DNA of 64,000 nucleotides from Acidimicrobiales bacterium (lineage in GTDB: Bacteria; Actinomycetota; Acidimicrobiia; Acidimicrobiales; CADCSY01). Position numbers and translations under genes: made by a program. The notes beneath the pieces were generated by a model. The model saw nothing but the letters and a program-made list of their open reading frames with translations, ran no database searches and was not told the origin of the DNA. The stretch spans positions 1 to 64,000 of the forward strand of contig JAUJNB010000002.1 of the NCBI GenBank assembly GCA_030446545.1, in the 5' to 3' direction. Positions 32,348-42,427 of the stretch are shown in pieces (position 1 is the stretch's first letter; every line of letters starts with the position of its first letter).

Positions 32348-33289
32348 CCTGTCACGTCGGGTCTTTGACCTTCCCCAACCCGGTGCTCACTGCCTCGGGG
32401 ACTTCTGGGCATGGGGCCGAGCTGGAGGCGTACTTTCCCCTTGCTTCGCTCGGGGCCGTGGTGGTCAAGTCGCTGGCCTGGTTCCCCTGGGCCGGGAATC
32501 CTGCTCCTCGGGTGCACGAGACCTCCTCGGGGATGCTCAACAGTGTGGGGTTGCAGGGGCCGGGGGTGGAGGCGTGGCTGGAGCAGGATCTGCCTCCGCT
32601 GGTGGCGACTGGCGCTCGGGTGGTGGGGAGCATCTGGGGGCGATCGGTGGAGGATTACCGGCGGGCGGCGGACCTGCTGGCCGATGCGCCCCCCGCCGTT
32701 GTCGCCGTCGAAGTCAACCTGAGCTGTCCCAACGTGGAGGACCGACGCTCGATGTTCGCCCACTCAGCCTCGGTCACCGAGGAGGCTGGTCGCCACCGCC
32801 GGTTGCGGGCGGCCCCGGTGGGCCAAGTTGAGCCCCAACGTGACCGATCTGGTCGAGATCGCCGATGCCGCCCGGCGCGGAGGCGCCGAGGCGGTGACGT
32901 TGGTCAACACGGTGATGGGCATGGCCATCGACGTGGAGCGCCGGACGTACCGGTTGGGCACGGGCGGAGGAGGGCTGTCGGGCGCCGCCGTGCACCCGGT
33001 GGCGGTGCGGGCCGTCCACGACGTGGCCGCTGCCCTGCCGGGCTGGCCGTCGTGGGTGTGGGCGGGGTGGCCGGCGGCGAGGATGCGGCGGAGCTGCTCC
33101 TGGCCGGTGCCTCCGCCGTGCAGGTGGGCACCGCCACCTTCGCCGACCCCCGGGCGCCGGCACGGGTGTTGGAGGGCCTGCGGACGTGGGCCGCAGCGCC
33201 AGGGCGTCGTCGGCCTGGACGAGGTTGTCGGGGCGGTGCACCGCCATCTACAGTTCCCCGGCACACACGCCACGGAGGCGACACCATGA
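32336..33289 (+). CDS. pyrD: Dihydroorotate dehydrogenase, class 1B-like, several frameshifts
   Basis: FMN enzyme oxidising dihydroorotate to orotate. Readable pieces in order are [76 protein letters not shown] with [19 protein letters not shown], and [20 protein letters not shown]. To join them, drop one G at 32788-32789, add one G at 33040-33042, and make one more shift near 33190-33200. The last piece ends at TGA 33289, overlapping the pyrF ATG like all other junctions. A further missing G after ATG 32336 would give the natural start [13 protein letters not shown]. As pyrD is essential for the pathway, sequence errors are likely. Confidence 0.8.
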
Positions 33290-34000
33290 CCGAGGTGCAC
33301 GAGATGGGCGCCGGAGAGCAGCTCAAGTCCACGTTGGCCCTCGCCCTCGACGTCGACGACGTGGTCGTGGCCCTGCGCCTGGCCCGGGAGCTGAGGCCGT
33401 GGTTCGGGGTGGCCAAGGTGGGCCTCGAGCTCTACACGGCGGCGGGCCCGACGCCATCGGGACGCTGCAGTCCCTGGGCTACGACATCTTCCTCGACCTC
33501 AAGCTCCACGACATCCCCACCACCGTGGGCCGAGCCGCCGCTGTCGTGGGCGCCTACGGCGTGCGCTACCTGACCCTGCACGCCATGGGCGGGGCACCCA
33601 TGTTGCGGGCGGGGGTCGAGGCGTTCCACCGGGGCGCCGCCGAGGTGGGGCTGGCCTACGGCGACCGGTGGCCCTGGCCGTGACCGTGCTCACCAGCGAC
33701 GCCGACGCCCCGCCCCACATCGTGCCCAAGCGGGTCAAGGTCGCCCTCGAGGCCGGCTGCGACGGCCTGGTCTGCGGTGCCCCCGACGTGGCCGACGTCC
33801 GCCAGCTGGCGCCTCGCCTGACCGTGGTCGTCCCCGGTACCCGCCCGGCGGGCGCCGACACCCACGACCAGGCCCGCACCGACACCCCGGCCGCGGCCCT
33901 GGCCGCCGGCGCCGACCTGCTGGTGGTGGGCCGGGCCGTCACCGCCGCCGCCGACCGGCCCGCCGCCGCCCGGTCCCTCGTCGCCAGCCTGACCGATTAG
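33286..34000 (+). CDS. pyrF: Orotidine-5'-phosphate decarboxylase, two frameshifts
   Basis: Final UMP-synthesis enzyme, about 238 residues when repaired. STLALALDVDDVVVALRLAR begins the barrel, and the catalytic Lys/Asp motif is in FLDLKLHDIPTTVG. TVVVPGTRPAGAD carries the phosphate-binding end, and the last strand is GADLLVVGRAVTAAADRP. The frames join if one C is added to the run at 33447-33449 and one G at 33667-33668. The ATG at 33286 overlaps the end of repaired pyrD. The product closes the pyrR-pyrB-pyrC-carA-carB-pyrD-pyrF operon. Confidence 0.85.
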
Positions 34001-34024
34001 TGCCTTGCACTAGGGTTCCGACCC

Positions 34025-34342
34025 ATGCCGCTGCCGCCTGAACTGTCCCCCGATCAGCGCCAGGCCGCCCTGGCCAAGGCCGGTGCCGCCCGCCGCCTGC
34101 GGGCCGAGCTGAAGGACAAGCTCAAGATGGGCTCGACCTCCCTGCCCGAGCTGTTCGACATGGCCGAGAGCGACGAGACCGTGGCCAAGATGAAGGTGCT
34201 CACCGTGCTCGAGTCACTGCCCGGCCTGGGCAAGGTCAAGGCCCGGCGGCTGATGGAGGAGCTCAGCATCAGCGAGAGCCGCCGTATCCGGGGACTCGGG
34301 CAGCCAGCAGCGCGAGACCCTGCTCAAGCGCTTCCTTCCTGA
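34025..34342 (+). CDS. mihF: Integration host factor, actinobacterial type (mIHF), C-terminus out of frame
   Basis: Actinobacterial nucleoid protein of about 105 residues. The core [38 protein letters not shown] and [19 protein letters not shown] is standard. This form bends DNA through a helix-two-turn-helix and is unrelated to HU-like IHF. After RRIRGLG the frame reads [13 protein letters not shown], whereas the next frame reads [13 protein letters not shown], which is what the family has. One extra G in the run at 34298-34300 explains it. Position between pyrF and gmk is conserved in actinobacteria. Confidence 0.92.
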   Translation: MPLPPELSPDQRQAALAKAGAARRLRAELKDKLKMGSTSLPELFDMAESDETVAKMKVLTVLESLPGLGKVKARRLMEELSISESRRIRGLGQPAARDPAQALPS

Positions 34343-34353
34343 GGGTCCGTCAC

Positions 34354-34899
34354 TTGCTCGTCGTCATCTCCGGCCCTGGTGGCGTCGGGAAGGGCACGAT
34401 CGTCCGGCGGCTCCTGGACCGGAATCCGGACTTGTGGTCGAGCCGGTCGTGGACGACCCGTCCCCACCGCCCCAACGAGGCCGACGACGCCTACGTGTTC
34501 GTCGACCGGGACCTGTTCCTGGCCGAGGTCGAGCGGGGCGGGTTCCTCGAATGGACCGAGTTCCTCGGCAACCTCTACGGCACGCCCGTGCCCGACCCTC
34601 CCTCCGGGTCGGACACCGTGCTCGAGATCGAGGTGGAGGGCGCCCGCCAGGTCCGCCAGCACGACCCCGACGCCCTGCTGGTGTTCGTGGTCCCCCCTTC
34701 GGCCGCCGAGCAGGAGCGTCGCCTACGGGCGCGCGGTGACCCCGAGCACCTGGTGCGCCAGCGCCTGGACAAGGCCGCTGAAGAGGAGTCGGCAGCTGCA
34801 GCCTGGGGGCCCCTCGAGGTGGTCAACGACGACCTCGACCGTGCTGTCGACGAGATCGTCGCCTTCATCGCCGACGCCCGCCGGGCACGACGGGGATGA
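34354..34899 (+). CDS. gmk: Guanylate kinase
   Basis: Phosphorylates GMP to GDP; 181 residues. Walker A is [16 protein letters not shown] at the N-terminus. The GMP-binding segment reads [18 protein letters not shown] and [17 protein letters not shown], and the lid is RLRARGD. TTG 34354 starts it just before the first strand ([10 protein letters not shown]); there is no better start. It is in the conserved mihF-gmk-rpoZ-coaBC order. Confidence 0.95.
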   Translation: MLVVISGPGGVGKGTIVRRLLDRNPDLWSSRSWTTRPHRPNEADDAYVFVDRDLFLAEVERGGFLEWTEFLGNLYGTPVPDPPSGSDTVLEIEVEGARQVRQHDPDALLVFVVPPSAAEQERRLRARGDPEHLVRQRLDKAAEEESAAAAWGPLEVVNDDLDRAVDEIVAFIADARRARRG

Positions 34900-34919
34900 C
34901 GAGCAAGTAGCCTCGGCCC

Positions 34920-35240
34920 ATGCCGTGGCGCACCGACACCATGATGAACCCGTCCATCGAGGATCTGCTCGATCGGGTCGACTCCAAGTTCACCCTGGTG
35001 ACGCTGGCCTCGCGCCGGGCCCGCCAGGTCAACGCCTACTTCAACCAGCTCGGTGAGGGCCTGGGGGCCATCGTGCCGCCCCAGGTCGCCTCCACCGCCC
35101 GCAAGCCGCTGTCGATCGCCTTCGAGGAGATCGCCGCCGACAAGATCACCTACGAGGCCATAGAGGAAGGCACCGGCGACGAGGACAACGTGGCCGAGGC
35201 CTCGAGACCGATCGGGAGTGGGGTCCGGTGGGCACGTTGA
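34920..35240 (+). CDS. rpoZ: DNA-directed RNA polymerase omega subunit, C-terminal tail irregular
   Basis: Small RNA polymerase assembly subunit. MMNPSIEDLLDRVDSKFTLV and ASRRARQVNAYFNQLGEG with KPLSIAFEEIAADKITYE are the family core. Starts are ATG 34920 or ATG 34941 (the latter fits the usual N-terminus). After GTGDEDNVAEA the reading SRPIGSGVRWAR ends at TGA 35240. The same frame resumes past that stop with an acidic stretch, DGDGDDVIIAGDDDIAGGEL, up to TAG 35345. The true acidic tail may therefore reach 35345, with compensating sequence errors between 35205 and 35240. Confidence 0.88.
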   Translation: MPWRTDTMMNPSIEDLLDRVDSKFTLVTLASRRARQVNAYFNQLGEGLGAIVPPQVASTARKPLSIAFEEIAADKITYEAIEEGTGDEDNVAEASRPIGSGVRWAR

Positions 35241-35345
35241 CCTCAGGATGGCGACGGGGACGACGTGATCATCGCAGGTGACGACGACATCGCCGGCGGC
35301 GAGCTCGACGGGGCCCCGTCGCCCGGGGCCGGCACCGAGTCCTAG

Positions 35346-36603
35346 GACGGCGACATCCGGCGACAGCCGGCGCTCGCCGGCCGGCGCATCGTCCTCGGGG
35401 TGGGCGGCGGGATCGCCGCCTACAAGTCGGTCGAGCTGTGCCGGCGACTGGTCGCCGCCGGAGCCTTCGTGAGCCCCATGCTCACTGCGGCCGCCGAGCG
35501 CTTCGTCACCGCCACCACCTTCTCGGCGGTCGCCAGCGAGGCGACCCGGACCACGCTGTGGGACGGTCCCGAGCCCAGCCCCCACACCACCCTGGGCCAG
35601 CGCAGCGACCTGATGGTGGTGGCTCCGGCCACCGCCCGGGTGCTGGCCGCCTACGCCATGGGCCTGGCCGACGACCTGCTCGTCACCACCTTGCTGGCCA
35701 CCCGGGCGCCGGTGGTGGTGTGTCCGGCCATGCACACGGAGATGTGGGAGCAGCCGGCCGTGCAGGCCAACGTGTCCACCCTGCGCCAGCGGGGCGTGCT
35801 GCTGATGGGGCCGGTGGACGGCCCCCTCGCCGGCGGTGACGTCGGCCTGGGGCGGATGGCCGAGCCGGCTGACATCGTGGCTGCGTGCGTGGCCGTGCTG
35901 GTCGGGGCCGCCTGAGCCCCGGCCCCCAGGGGCCACCGGCCGGAGAGCCCCGGCCGGGACCTGGCCGGCCTGGTCGTCCTCGTCACCGCCGGGGGCACCC
36001 GCGAGCCCCTCGATCCCGTCCGCTTCCTGGGCAACCGGTCGTCGGGCCGACAGGGACACGCCGTGGCCGCCGAGGCCGCCGCCCGGGGGGCGACGGTGGT
36101 GCTGGTGAGCACCAGCGGGGACCGTGGCCGCGGGGGTGGAGGTGGTGGAGGTGGAGACGGCGGCGCAGATGGAGGCGGCGGTGCTGGCCCGCAGCGACGG
36201 CCGACGTCGTGGTCATGGCCGCCGCCGTGGCCGACTTCCGGCCGGTGCGGGCCGCCGGGGAGAAGCTCCACCGCCGTGGCGGCGTGCCCGACGTGGTCCT
36301 CGAAGCCACCCCCGACATCCTCGCCGGCCTGGTCGCGCGCCGCCGCCGCGGACAGACCCTGGTCGGCTTGGCCGCCGAGTGGGGTGAGGCCGCCGCCGGC
36401 GCCCGGTCCAAGCTGGAGGCCAAGGGCGTCGATCTGGTGGTGGCCAACGACGTGTCGGCCCCCGGCGTGGGCTTCGACCACGACACCAACGCCGTGGTGA
36501 TCGTGTCGGGCACCGGGATGGAGTTGAATGTAGGACCGACCGACAAGCGGCCGTCGCTCGGGCCGTGATCGATGCCGTCATCGCCCACAGGAGCTCACCA
36601 TGA
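35346..36603 (+). CDS. coaBC: Bifunctional PPC decarboxylase / phosphopantothenate-cysteine ligase, several frame breaks
   Basis: CoA synthesis enzyme. The CoaC half starts [20 protein letters not shown] and has the active-site [11 protein letters not shown]. The CoaB half shows [68 protein letters not shown] and GPTDKR. Problems: no start codon between TAG 35345 and LAGRRI (first in-frame GTG is 35400); an in-frame TGA at 35913-35915 in the linker; an extra G at 36117-36120; an extra G near 36199; a missing base near 36550. Repairing the last gives [17 protein letters not shown] and a TGA overlapping the metK ATG. An essential gene, so errors are likely. Confidence 0.85.
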
Positions 36604-37794
36604 ACCGCTCGACCTTCACCTCGGAGTCCGTGACCGAGGGCCACCCCGACAAGATGGCCGACCAGGTCTCCGACGCCATCCTCGACGCCATCTTGACCGA
36701 CGACGTGCAGGGCCGGGTGGCGTGCGAGACGCTGCTCACCACCGGCCTGGCCGTGGTGGCGGGCGAGATCACCACCGACGCCTACGTCGACATTCCCAAG
36801 ATCGTGCGTCAGACCATCTGCGAGATCGGCTACGACCGGGAGTCGTTCGGCTTCGACGGCAACACCTGCGGCGTCATGATCTCCATCGACGAGCAGTCGC
36901 CGGACATCGCCCAGGGGGTCGACAGCGCCTACGAGCTGCGCCGGTGCCCGGGGCGCCGAGGACGACCTCGACGCCCAGGGGGCCGGCGACCAGGGGATGA
37001 TGTTCGGCTACGCCTGCGACGAGACCGACGACCTCATGCCGATGCCCATCTGGCTGGCGCACCGCCTGGCGCATCGCCTGTCCGAGGTCCGCAAGGCCGG
37101 GATCCTGCCCTACCTGCGCCCCGACGGGAAGACCCAGGTCAGCTTCGACTACGAGGAGGGCCGGCCCGTGGCCCTGCGGACCGTCGTCGTCTCCACCCAG
37201 CACCAGCCCGGTCTCGACACCGAGACCCTCATCAAGCCCGATGTCGAGGAACACGTCATCCACCCGCTGCTGCCGGCGGGCTACGCCGAGAACCCCATCA
37301 CCGTCCTGGTCAACCCCACCGGCAGCTTCGAGCTGGGTGGCCCTTGCGCCGACACCGGCCTCACCGGGCGCAAGATCATCGTCGACACCTACGGCGGCAT
37401 GGCCCGCCACGGTGGGGGGGCCTTTTCCGGCAAGGACCCCACCAAGGTCGACCGCTCGGCCGCCTACGCCGCCCGCTGGGTGGCCAAGCACGTGGTGGCC
37501 GCTGGTGCCGCCCGCCGCTGCGAGGTGCAGGTGGCCTACGCCATCGGGGTGGCCCACCCGGTTTCGTTGCTGGTCGAGACCTTCGGTACCGAGACGGTCG
37601 ACCCGGACCGCATCGCCGAGGTGGTCCGGGAACTGTTCGACCTCCGGCCCGCGGCCATCCTGCGAGACCTCGACCTGCGCCGGCCCATCTACCGGCGCAC
37701 GGCCGCCTACGGCCACTTCGGGCGCTCGGACAAGGAGTTCACCTGGGAGGCCACGCCCCGGCTGGAGGAGCTGAGCTCGGCGCTCGGGCTCTAG
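36600..37794 (+). CDS. metK: S-adenosylmethionine synthetase, one frameshift
   Basis: Makes SAM from methionine and ATP. The start ATG 36600 has acaggag upstream. The N-terminal part [20 protein letters not shown] to [13 protein letters not shown] is in one frame. The rest, from [20 protein letters not shown], is in another, with a one-base surplus between about 36940 and 36955. Later motifs are intact: [47 protein letters not shown] (read in two overlapping parts) and [12 protein letters not shown]. Repaired length is about 398 residues, the family norm. The coaBC-metK-priA order is conserved. Confidence 0.93.
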
Positions 37795-37800
37795 GAAACT

Positions 37801-39629
37801 GTGTCGCACCGGCCGCCACGAGCCTCGGCGCGGCCCTGAACGAGCGCATCGTCGGGGTCCTGCCCGACATCCCCGCCATCGACCGTGCCTTCGATTACCT
37901 CGTGCCCGAGGCCCTGGCCGACCGGGTCGGCGTGGGCACCATCGTGCGGGTCGGCCTGCACGGGCGACGGGTGCGGGGTTGGGTGGTGGCCGACGACGTG
38001 GGCGGCACCGCCGGGCGGGTCCTCCGGCCCGTCGCCCTGGTCAGTGGCCTGGGGCCCGCACCCGAGCTGATCGACCTGGCCGGCTGGGCCGCCCGGCGCT
38101 GGGCCGGGCGCCGGGTCCACTTCCTGCGCACCGCCTCCCCGGCCCGGGCCGTGCGGGGCCTCCCACCCCCGGTTCCCGACGTGGCGCCGGAGTCGTCGCC
38201 CCCGGCGGGGGCGGTGGGGGAGTTGGCCCGGGAGGCGCTGAGCCTTCCCCGGGCAGTGCTGCGCCTGCCCCCGGCCGTCGAGGTCCTGCCGGTCGTGCTC
38301 GAGGCCGTCCGCCGGGGACCCACCCTGGTGGTGATGCCGTCGCTGGCCGGCGCGGCCGAGCTGGCGGCCACCCTGCGCCGCCACGGGCCGACCGTCGCCC
38401 TCGTGCCCGAGGGTTGGGCCCAGGCCGCGGCCGGGGCCCGGGTGGTGGTAGGCGCCCGGGCCGGGGCGTGGGCTCCCGTGGTGGGGCTGGCCGCAGTGGT
38501 GGTGGCGGACGAGCACGACGAGGCCCACCAGGAACAGGCGTCGCCCACCTGGAGCGCCCGGGAGGTGGCGGGGGAGCGGGCCCGCAGAGCCGGGGTGCCG
38601 TGCGCCTGGATCTCGCCCTGTCCCTCGCTGGAGGCGCTGGCCTGGGGCCGGCTCCTCACCCTTGCGCGCACCGAGGAGCGGGCGGGGTGGCCCGTGGTCG
38701 ACGTGGTCGACCGTCGCCGGGAAGAGCCACTCCGGGCCGACCTGTACTCGCCCCGCCTGGTGGAGCTGGTGCGCCGCGCCGTCGGCGAGAGCCGCCGAGG
38801 GCCGGGACCGCGGGTGGTCTGCGTCCTGAACCGCAAGGGACGGGCGGCTGTGTTGGCGTGTGCCGCGTGCGCCGAGCTGGCCCGCTGCGAGGTGTGCGCA
38901 GCGGCGGTGGCCCTGGCCGACGCCGGCGGCCTGGTGTGCCGGCGATGCAGCGTGGCCCGCCCGGCGGTGTGCCTGCGCTGCGGAGCCGGCCGCCTCAAGG
39001 CCCTGCGCCCCGGAGTGAAGCGGGTACGCGAGGATCTGGAGCGCCTCACCGGGGCCACCGTGGTCGAGGTCACCGGTGGACGAACCGGCCCGGCCGTCGA
39101 CCACCGGGCCCAGGACGAGCTCGACCGGGCCACGGTCGTGGTGGGCACCGAGGCGGTCCTGCACCGTCGCATGAGCCCGGACGTGGTGGCCTTCCTCGAC
39201 CTCGACGCCGAGCTGTTGGCGCCCCGTTACCGGGCCGCCGAGCAGGCCCTGGCCCTCGTGGCCCGGGCCGCCCGCCTGCTGGGCGGCAAGGTTGGCGGCG
39301 GTCGCCTGGTGCTGCAGACCCGCCTCCCCGGCCATGAGGTGGTCCAGGCCGCCCTGCACGCCGATCCGGCGCGGGTGGCGACGGCCGAGGCCGGCCGTCG
39401 TCGGGCCCTGGGGTTCCCGCCGGCCAAGGCCCTGGCCCTGGTGTCGGGGGCGGCGGCGCCGTCCTTCGTCGAAGGGCTGGCGGGGCACAGCGGGGTCGAA
39501 GTCCTGGGTCCGGCCGATGGGCGCTGGCTGGTTCGGGCGTCCGACCACGCCACGCTGAGCGCGGCCCTGGGCGCGGTGCCCCGCCCCCCCGGTCGCCTCC
39601 GGGTGGCGGTGGACCCGACCCGGATCTGA
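37801..39629 (+). CDS. priA: Primosomal protein N' (PriA), actinobacterial form without Walker A
   Basis: Replication-restart protein, about 608 residues. The N-terminal DNA-binding domain reads [20 protein letters not shown]. The helicase region lacks the P-loop: where GxTGSGKT should be, it reads [20 protein letters not shown]. The DEAH-like box survives as [14 protein letters not shown]. Zinc-binding Cys pairs are intact ([24 protein letters not shown]). Loss of ATPase motifs is known for actinobacterial PriA, so it is probably a non-helicase loader. GTG 37801 is in a different frame from the body (its frame stops at 37837), so a one-base indel near 37835-37842 or another start is needed. 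Confidence 0.88.
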
Positions 39630-39748
39630 CTGGCGCTCGGACCTCGCGTCTCTGCCCTCCGGGTGCCCTGAACACCAGGAGGGGACACAACGTTCGCAGG
39701 GCCGGCCCGACCCGCCAGCCGGACCCCCACCCGTCGCGGCCGGCACCG

Positions 39749-40321
39749 TCAGGCCTGGGAGGCCCACTCCCGGCGGCGAACCTCGTAGACGGCGATGGCG
39801 GCGGCGTGGGCCACGTTGAGCGAGCCGACCCGCCCGAGCTGGGGGATGAAGGCCACAGCGTCGCAGTGGCGCAGGGTGGCGGGCGCCAGGCCGCGGTCCT
39901 CGTGGCCGAGAACGATGCACACGTCGGCGGGCAGGCCCACGACATGGAGGGGGAGCGATCCCTCGGCCAACTCCAAGCCGAGGAGGAAGTAGCCGTCCCC
40001 GCGGGCGGCGGCCAGGGCCTCGGCACTGGCCTCGTGGGTGCTCCAGGGCAGGTAGCGCTGCGTGCCGAGGGACGTCTTGTTGGACTTGGCGTGGTCGGGC
40101 GTGGGCGTGGCCCCGGCCAGGTACAGGTGTTCGGCCCGTTCGGCGGCGGCCAGGCGCACGATCGCCCCCACGTTGAACGGCGTCTGGACCGAGTCGAGCA
40201 GCAGGGCGAGACGGCCGGAGGTCTGCTGGCGCCAGTGGCGGTGCAGGCGCTTGATCTCGGTGTCGCCCAGGTTCCTGGCTCCCTGGTGGTCCGGCCGGTG
40301 GTCCTTTCCGGGTCCGGTCAT
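39749..40321 (-). CDS. TrmH/SpoU family RNA 2'-O-methyltransferase
   Basis: SPOUT-class methyltransferase of 190 residues that methylates a ribose in tRNA or rRNA using SAM. Three family motifs are visible: NVGAIVRLAAAERAEHLYLA (motif 1, with the conserved Asn/Arg), CIVLGHEDRGLAPATLRHCD (motif 2) and IPQLGRVGSLNVAHAAAIAVYE (motif 3, the SAM knot). It lacks the N-terminal L30-like substrate domain of RlmB. TrmH-like tRNA Gm18 or TrmL-like activity are both possible. It is convergent with priA across 119 bases and downstream of the next methyltransferase. Confidence 0.9.
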   Translation of the reverse strand: MTGPGKDHRPDHQGARNLGDTEIKRLHRHWRQQTSGRLALLLDSVQTPFNVGAIVRLAAAERAEHLYLAGATPTPDHAKSNKTSLGTQRYLPWSTHEASAEALAAARGDGYFLLGLELAEGSLPLHVVGLPADVCIVLGHEDRGLAPATLRHCDAVAFIPQLGRVGSLNVAHAAAIAVYEVRRREWASQA

Positions 40322-40334
40322 GGTAGGGGGCTGC

Positions 40335-40937
40335 TCACGGGTCGGACCGGGCCCTGACCTCGAGGAGCCGGTAGCCCCGCCGGGAACGGAGGCGTTGGGT
40401 GGCGAAGCCCTGGCCCCCCAACCAACGAGCGAGGGAATCAGCTCCCAGGTGCTTGTGCATGACCAGCCAGGCCTGACCGTCGGGGGCCAAGCGCCCCAGC
40501 CAGTGCGACAACAGAGCCTGGAGGGCGGCTTTGCCGATGCGCACCGGCGGGTTGGCCCAGATGCCGGCCAGGCGCAGGTCAGGGGGGACGTCCTCCGGCT
40601 GGCGGGGCCGGACGTTGTGGGTCCCGCTGGCCCGGGCGTTGGCCGCGGTCAGAGCCAGGGCCCGGCGGTTCACGTCGACGGCCCACACGGTGGCGCCCGG
40701 GGCCCGGCGGGCCAGGGCCACGGCGATGGGGCCGTAGCCGCACCCCAGGTCCATCAGATCACCCTCGGCCGGCGGTGCCGGCGCCTCGAGGAGGAGGAAG
40801 CGGGTCCCCGGATCGACGGCGTGGCGGGCGAAGACCCCCCGGTCGGTGGTGAGCTCGAGGGTCAGGTCACCGAGCTCCAGCGTCACCTGGCCCGGTTGGG
40901 AGGGGACCGACGGGTCGGGGTCGAAGTAGTGGCTCAC
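40335..40937 (-). CDS. Class I SAM methyltransferase, RsmC/MTS family
   Basis: A 200-residue Rossmann-fold methyltransferase of the small-domain MTS type. Motif I is LMDLGCGYGPIAVALARRAP. The Asp of motif II is in VWAVDVNRRALALTAANA, and the N6/N2 target motif is IWANPPVRIGKAAL. This NPP set and the size match the single-domain actinobacterial relatives of RsmC (16S rRNA m2G), but the exact target is not certain. GTG 40937 starts directly before SHYFDPDPSV, the usual N-terminus; the open frame upstream to 40994 is not family-like. It precedes the TrmH-type gene by 13 bases, so the two are probably one unit. Confidence 0.9.
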   Translation of the reverse strand: MSHYFDPDPSVPSQPGQVTLELGDLTLELTTDRGVFARHAVDPGTRFLLLEAPAPPAEGDLMDLGCGYGPIAVALARRAPGATVWAVDVNRRALALTAANARASGTHNVRPRQPEDVPPDLRLAGIWANPPVRIGKAALQALLSHWLGRLAPDGQAWLVMHKHLGADSLARWLGGQGFATQRLRSRRGYRLLEVRARSDP

Positions 40938-41347
40938 GGCTGGGCCCGAAGCTAGGCCATGGGCCGGCCAACCCGGTCGTCCGGCCCGTGCCACCCGAGC
41001 ACGGCTGCCACCCGAGCACGGCTGTGCCCGACCCGGCGGTGGGAGGTCGAGGCTGCCTCCTGGCGCCCGACGCGCTCCTCCTCCTCGAGCACGCCGGGCG
41101 GGCCACCGCTACCCGACGGCGGCGTCTCCCTCATCGCCGGCCAGACGGGACTCGGCTTCGCCCAGGACGGCGCCGTAGACGAGGTGGGCGGCGACCATCG
41201 TCCACCGGCGACCGGGTCGGTCGCGTTCGGCGGGGGGGGGATCCCGAGCGCCGGATCCACCGAGGTGGCGTCGGCCCCGGCCCGACCCAGCGCCTCGGTG
41301 CTTCTCGCTCCGGTATTCCAGGTCTGGACACCGGGGTAACAGGGGGC
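40938..41347. other. Gap of about 410 bases without a confident gene
   Basis: This gap between the divergent methyltransferase and SDR genes holds a 17-base tandem duplication (40991-41024), a run of nine G at 41232-41240 and a minus-strand 29-residue ORF at 41109-41198 that contains AAHLVYGAVLGEAESRL. The latter resembles the end of a small membrane protein, and the frame upstream is joined only by adding a base to the C9 run. A 126-codon plus-strand open frame (40959-41339) has no protein-like character. I see no promoter motif. Confidence 0.5.
40991..41024. repeat. 17-base tandem duplication
   Basis: The unit ccacccgagcacggctg occurs twice in direct succession, 40991-41007 and 41008-41024. 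It lies in the gap upstream of the methyltransferase gene, just outside its 5' end. It is probably a replication-slippage product. Confidence 0.9.
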
Positions 41348-42346
41348 ATGGCTGCCCCTGTCGTCGTCGTCACCGGAGCATCGGCAGGAGTGGGCCGGGC
41401 CACCACCCGCGCCTTTGCCCGGGCCGGCGCCCACCTGGGCCTGCTGGCCCGGGACCACGAGGGCTTGCAGGCGGCGGCCGACGAGGCTCGGGCATCGGGG
41501 GCCAGGGCGGTCACCGCCTCGGTCGACGTGGCCGACGCCGAGGCGGTCGAGCGGGCGGCGGCCATGGTCGAAGAGGAGCTCGGCCCCATCGACGTGTGGG
41601 TCAACAACGCCATGACCTCGGTCTTCTCCCCGGTGCACCAGCTCGACGCGGCCGAGGTCAAGCGAGTGACCGAGGTCACCTACCTGGGCAGCGTCAACGG
41701 CATCCTGGCGGCACTGGCCCGCATGCGGCCCCGCAATGCGGGCACGATCGTCCAGGTCGGGTCGGCCCTGGCGTACCGGGGCATCCCCCTCCAGGCCGCC
41801 TACTGCGGGTCCAAACACGCCATCCGGGGCTTCGTCGACTCGCTGCGCTGCGAGCTGGCCCACGACCGCCTCGACGTCAAGGTCACCACCGTGCACCTCC
41901 CGGCGCTCAACACCCCTCAGTTCGGCTGGGTCCGCAACCGCCTGCCTGACCACCCCCAGCCCGTTCCTCCCATCTTCCAGCCCGAGGTGGCGGCCCGGGC
42001 CATCGTGTGGGCCGCGAGCCACCCCCGGCGTGAGGTGCACGTGGGCATGCCCACCGTGGCCACCATCTGGGCCAACAAGGTCGCCCCCGGGCTGTTGGAC
42101 CGACACCTGGGCCGCACCGGGTACGACTCCCAGCAGCTCGATCTGGCGTCCGAGGGGCCCGCCGACGGGGAGCGCCCCGACAACCTCTGGTCCCCGGTGC
42201 CCGGAGATCACGGGGCTCACGGCATCTTCGACGACCGGGCCACGGCGTCGAGCCCCCAGCTCGCCTTCACCACCCATCGCGGGGTGGTGGGAGGGGTGGC
42301 CGCGGCGGCAGTCGTCGCCCTCGGCGTGCTGGGCGCCCGGCGCTGA
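41348..42346 (+). CDS. Short-chain dehydrogenase/reductase with C-terminal membrane helix
   Basis: SDR oxidoreductase of 332 residues. The NAD(P) motif VVVTGASAGVGRATTRAFAR starts at residue 5. The NNA motif is in VWVNNAMTSVFSP, and the catalytic Ser-Tyr-Lys is in VQVGSALAYRGIPLQAAYCGSKHA. It is longer than a classical SDR (about 250). The extra part ends in a hydrophobic segment (VVGGVAAAAVVALGVLGARR), suggesting membrane anchoring. Similar C-terminally extended SDRs are frequent in actinobacteria. Substrate unknown. Confidence 0.92.
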   Translation: MAAPVVVVTGASAGVGRATTRAFARAGAHLGLLARDHEGLQAAADEARASGARAVTASVDVADAEAVERAAAMVEEELGPIDVWVNNAMTSVFSPVHQLDAAEVKRVTEVTYLGSVNGILAALARMRPRNAGTIVQVGSALAYRGIPLQAAYCGSKHAIRGFVDSLRCELAHDRLDVKVTTVHLPALNTPQFGWVRNRLPDHPQPVPPIFQPEVAARAIVWAASHPRREVHVGMPTVATIWANKVAPGLLDRHLGRTGYDSQQLDLASEGPADGERPDNLWSPVPGDHGAHGIFDDRATASSPQLAFTTHRGVVGGVAAAAVVALGVLGARR

Positions 42347-42427
42347 CCTGGCGCCGGCCGAGCGAGCGCCGTCCGGCCATCGCACTACCGTGGGACGGCG
42401 GGAAGGGCCCGCGCCCGGAGGGGGACC

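Noticed and set aside
35400-36603. Separate coaC and coaB genes instead of one coaBC
   Set aside because: The in-frame TGA between them sits among other obvious indels, the frame is the same on both sides, and no ribosome site or start is seen for coaB.
37795-39629. PriA without Walker A as a new protein type
   Set aside because: Loss of the P-loop is a known feature of actinobacterial PriA, so it is not novel.
40959-41339. Plus-strand 126-codon ORF upstream of the SDR gene
   Set aside because: Ser/Pro/Gly-rich with no fold-like pattern, and it spans the tandem duplication and G9 run.
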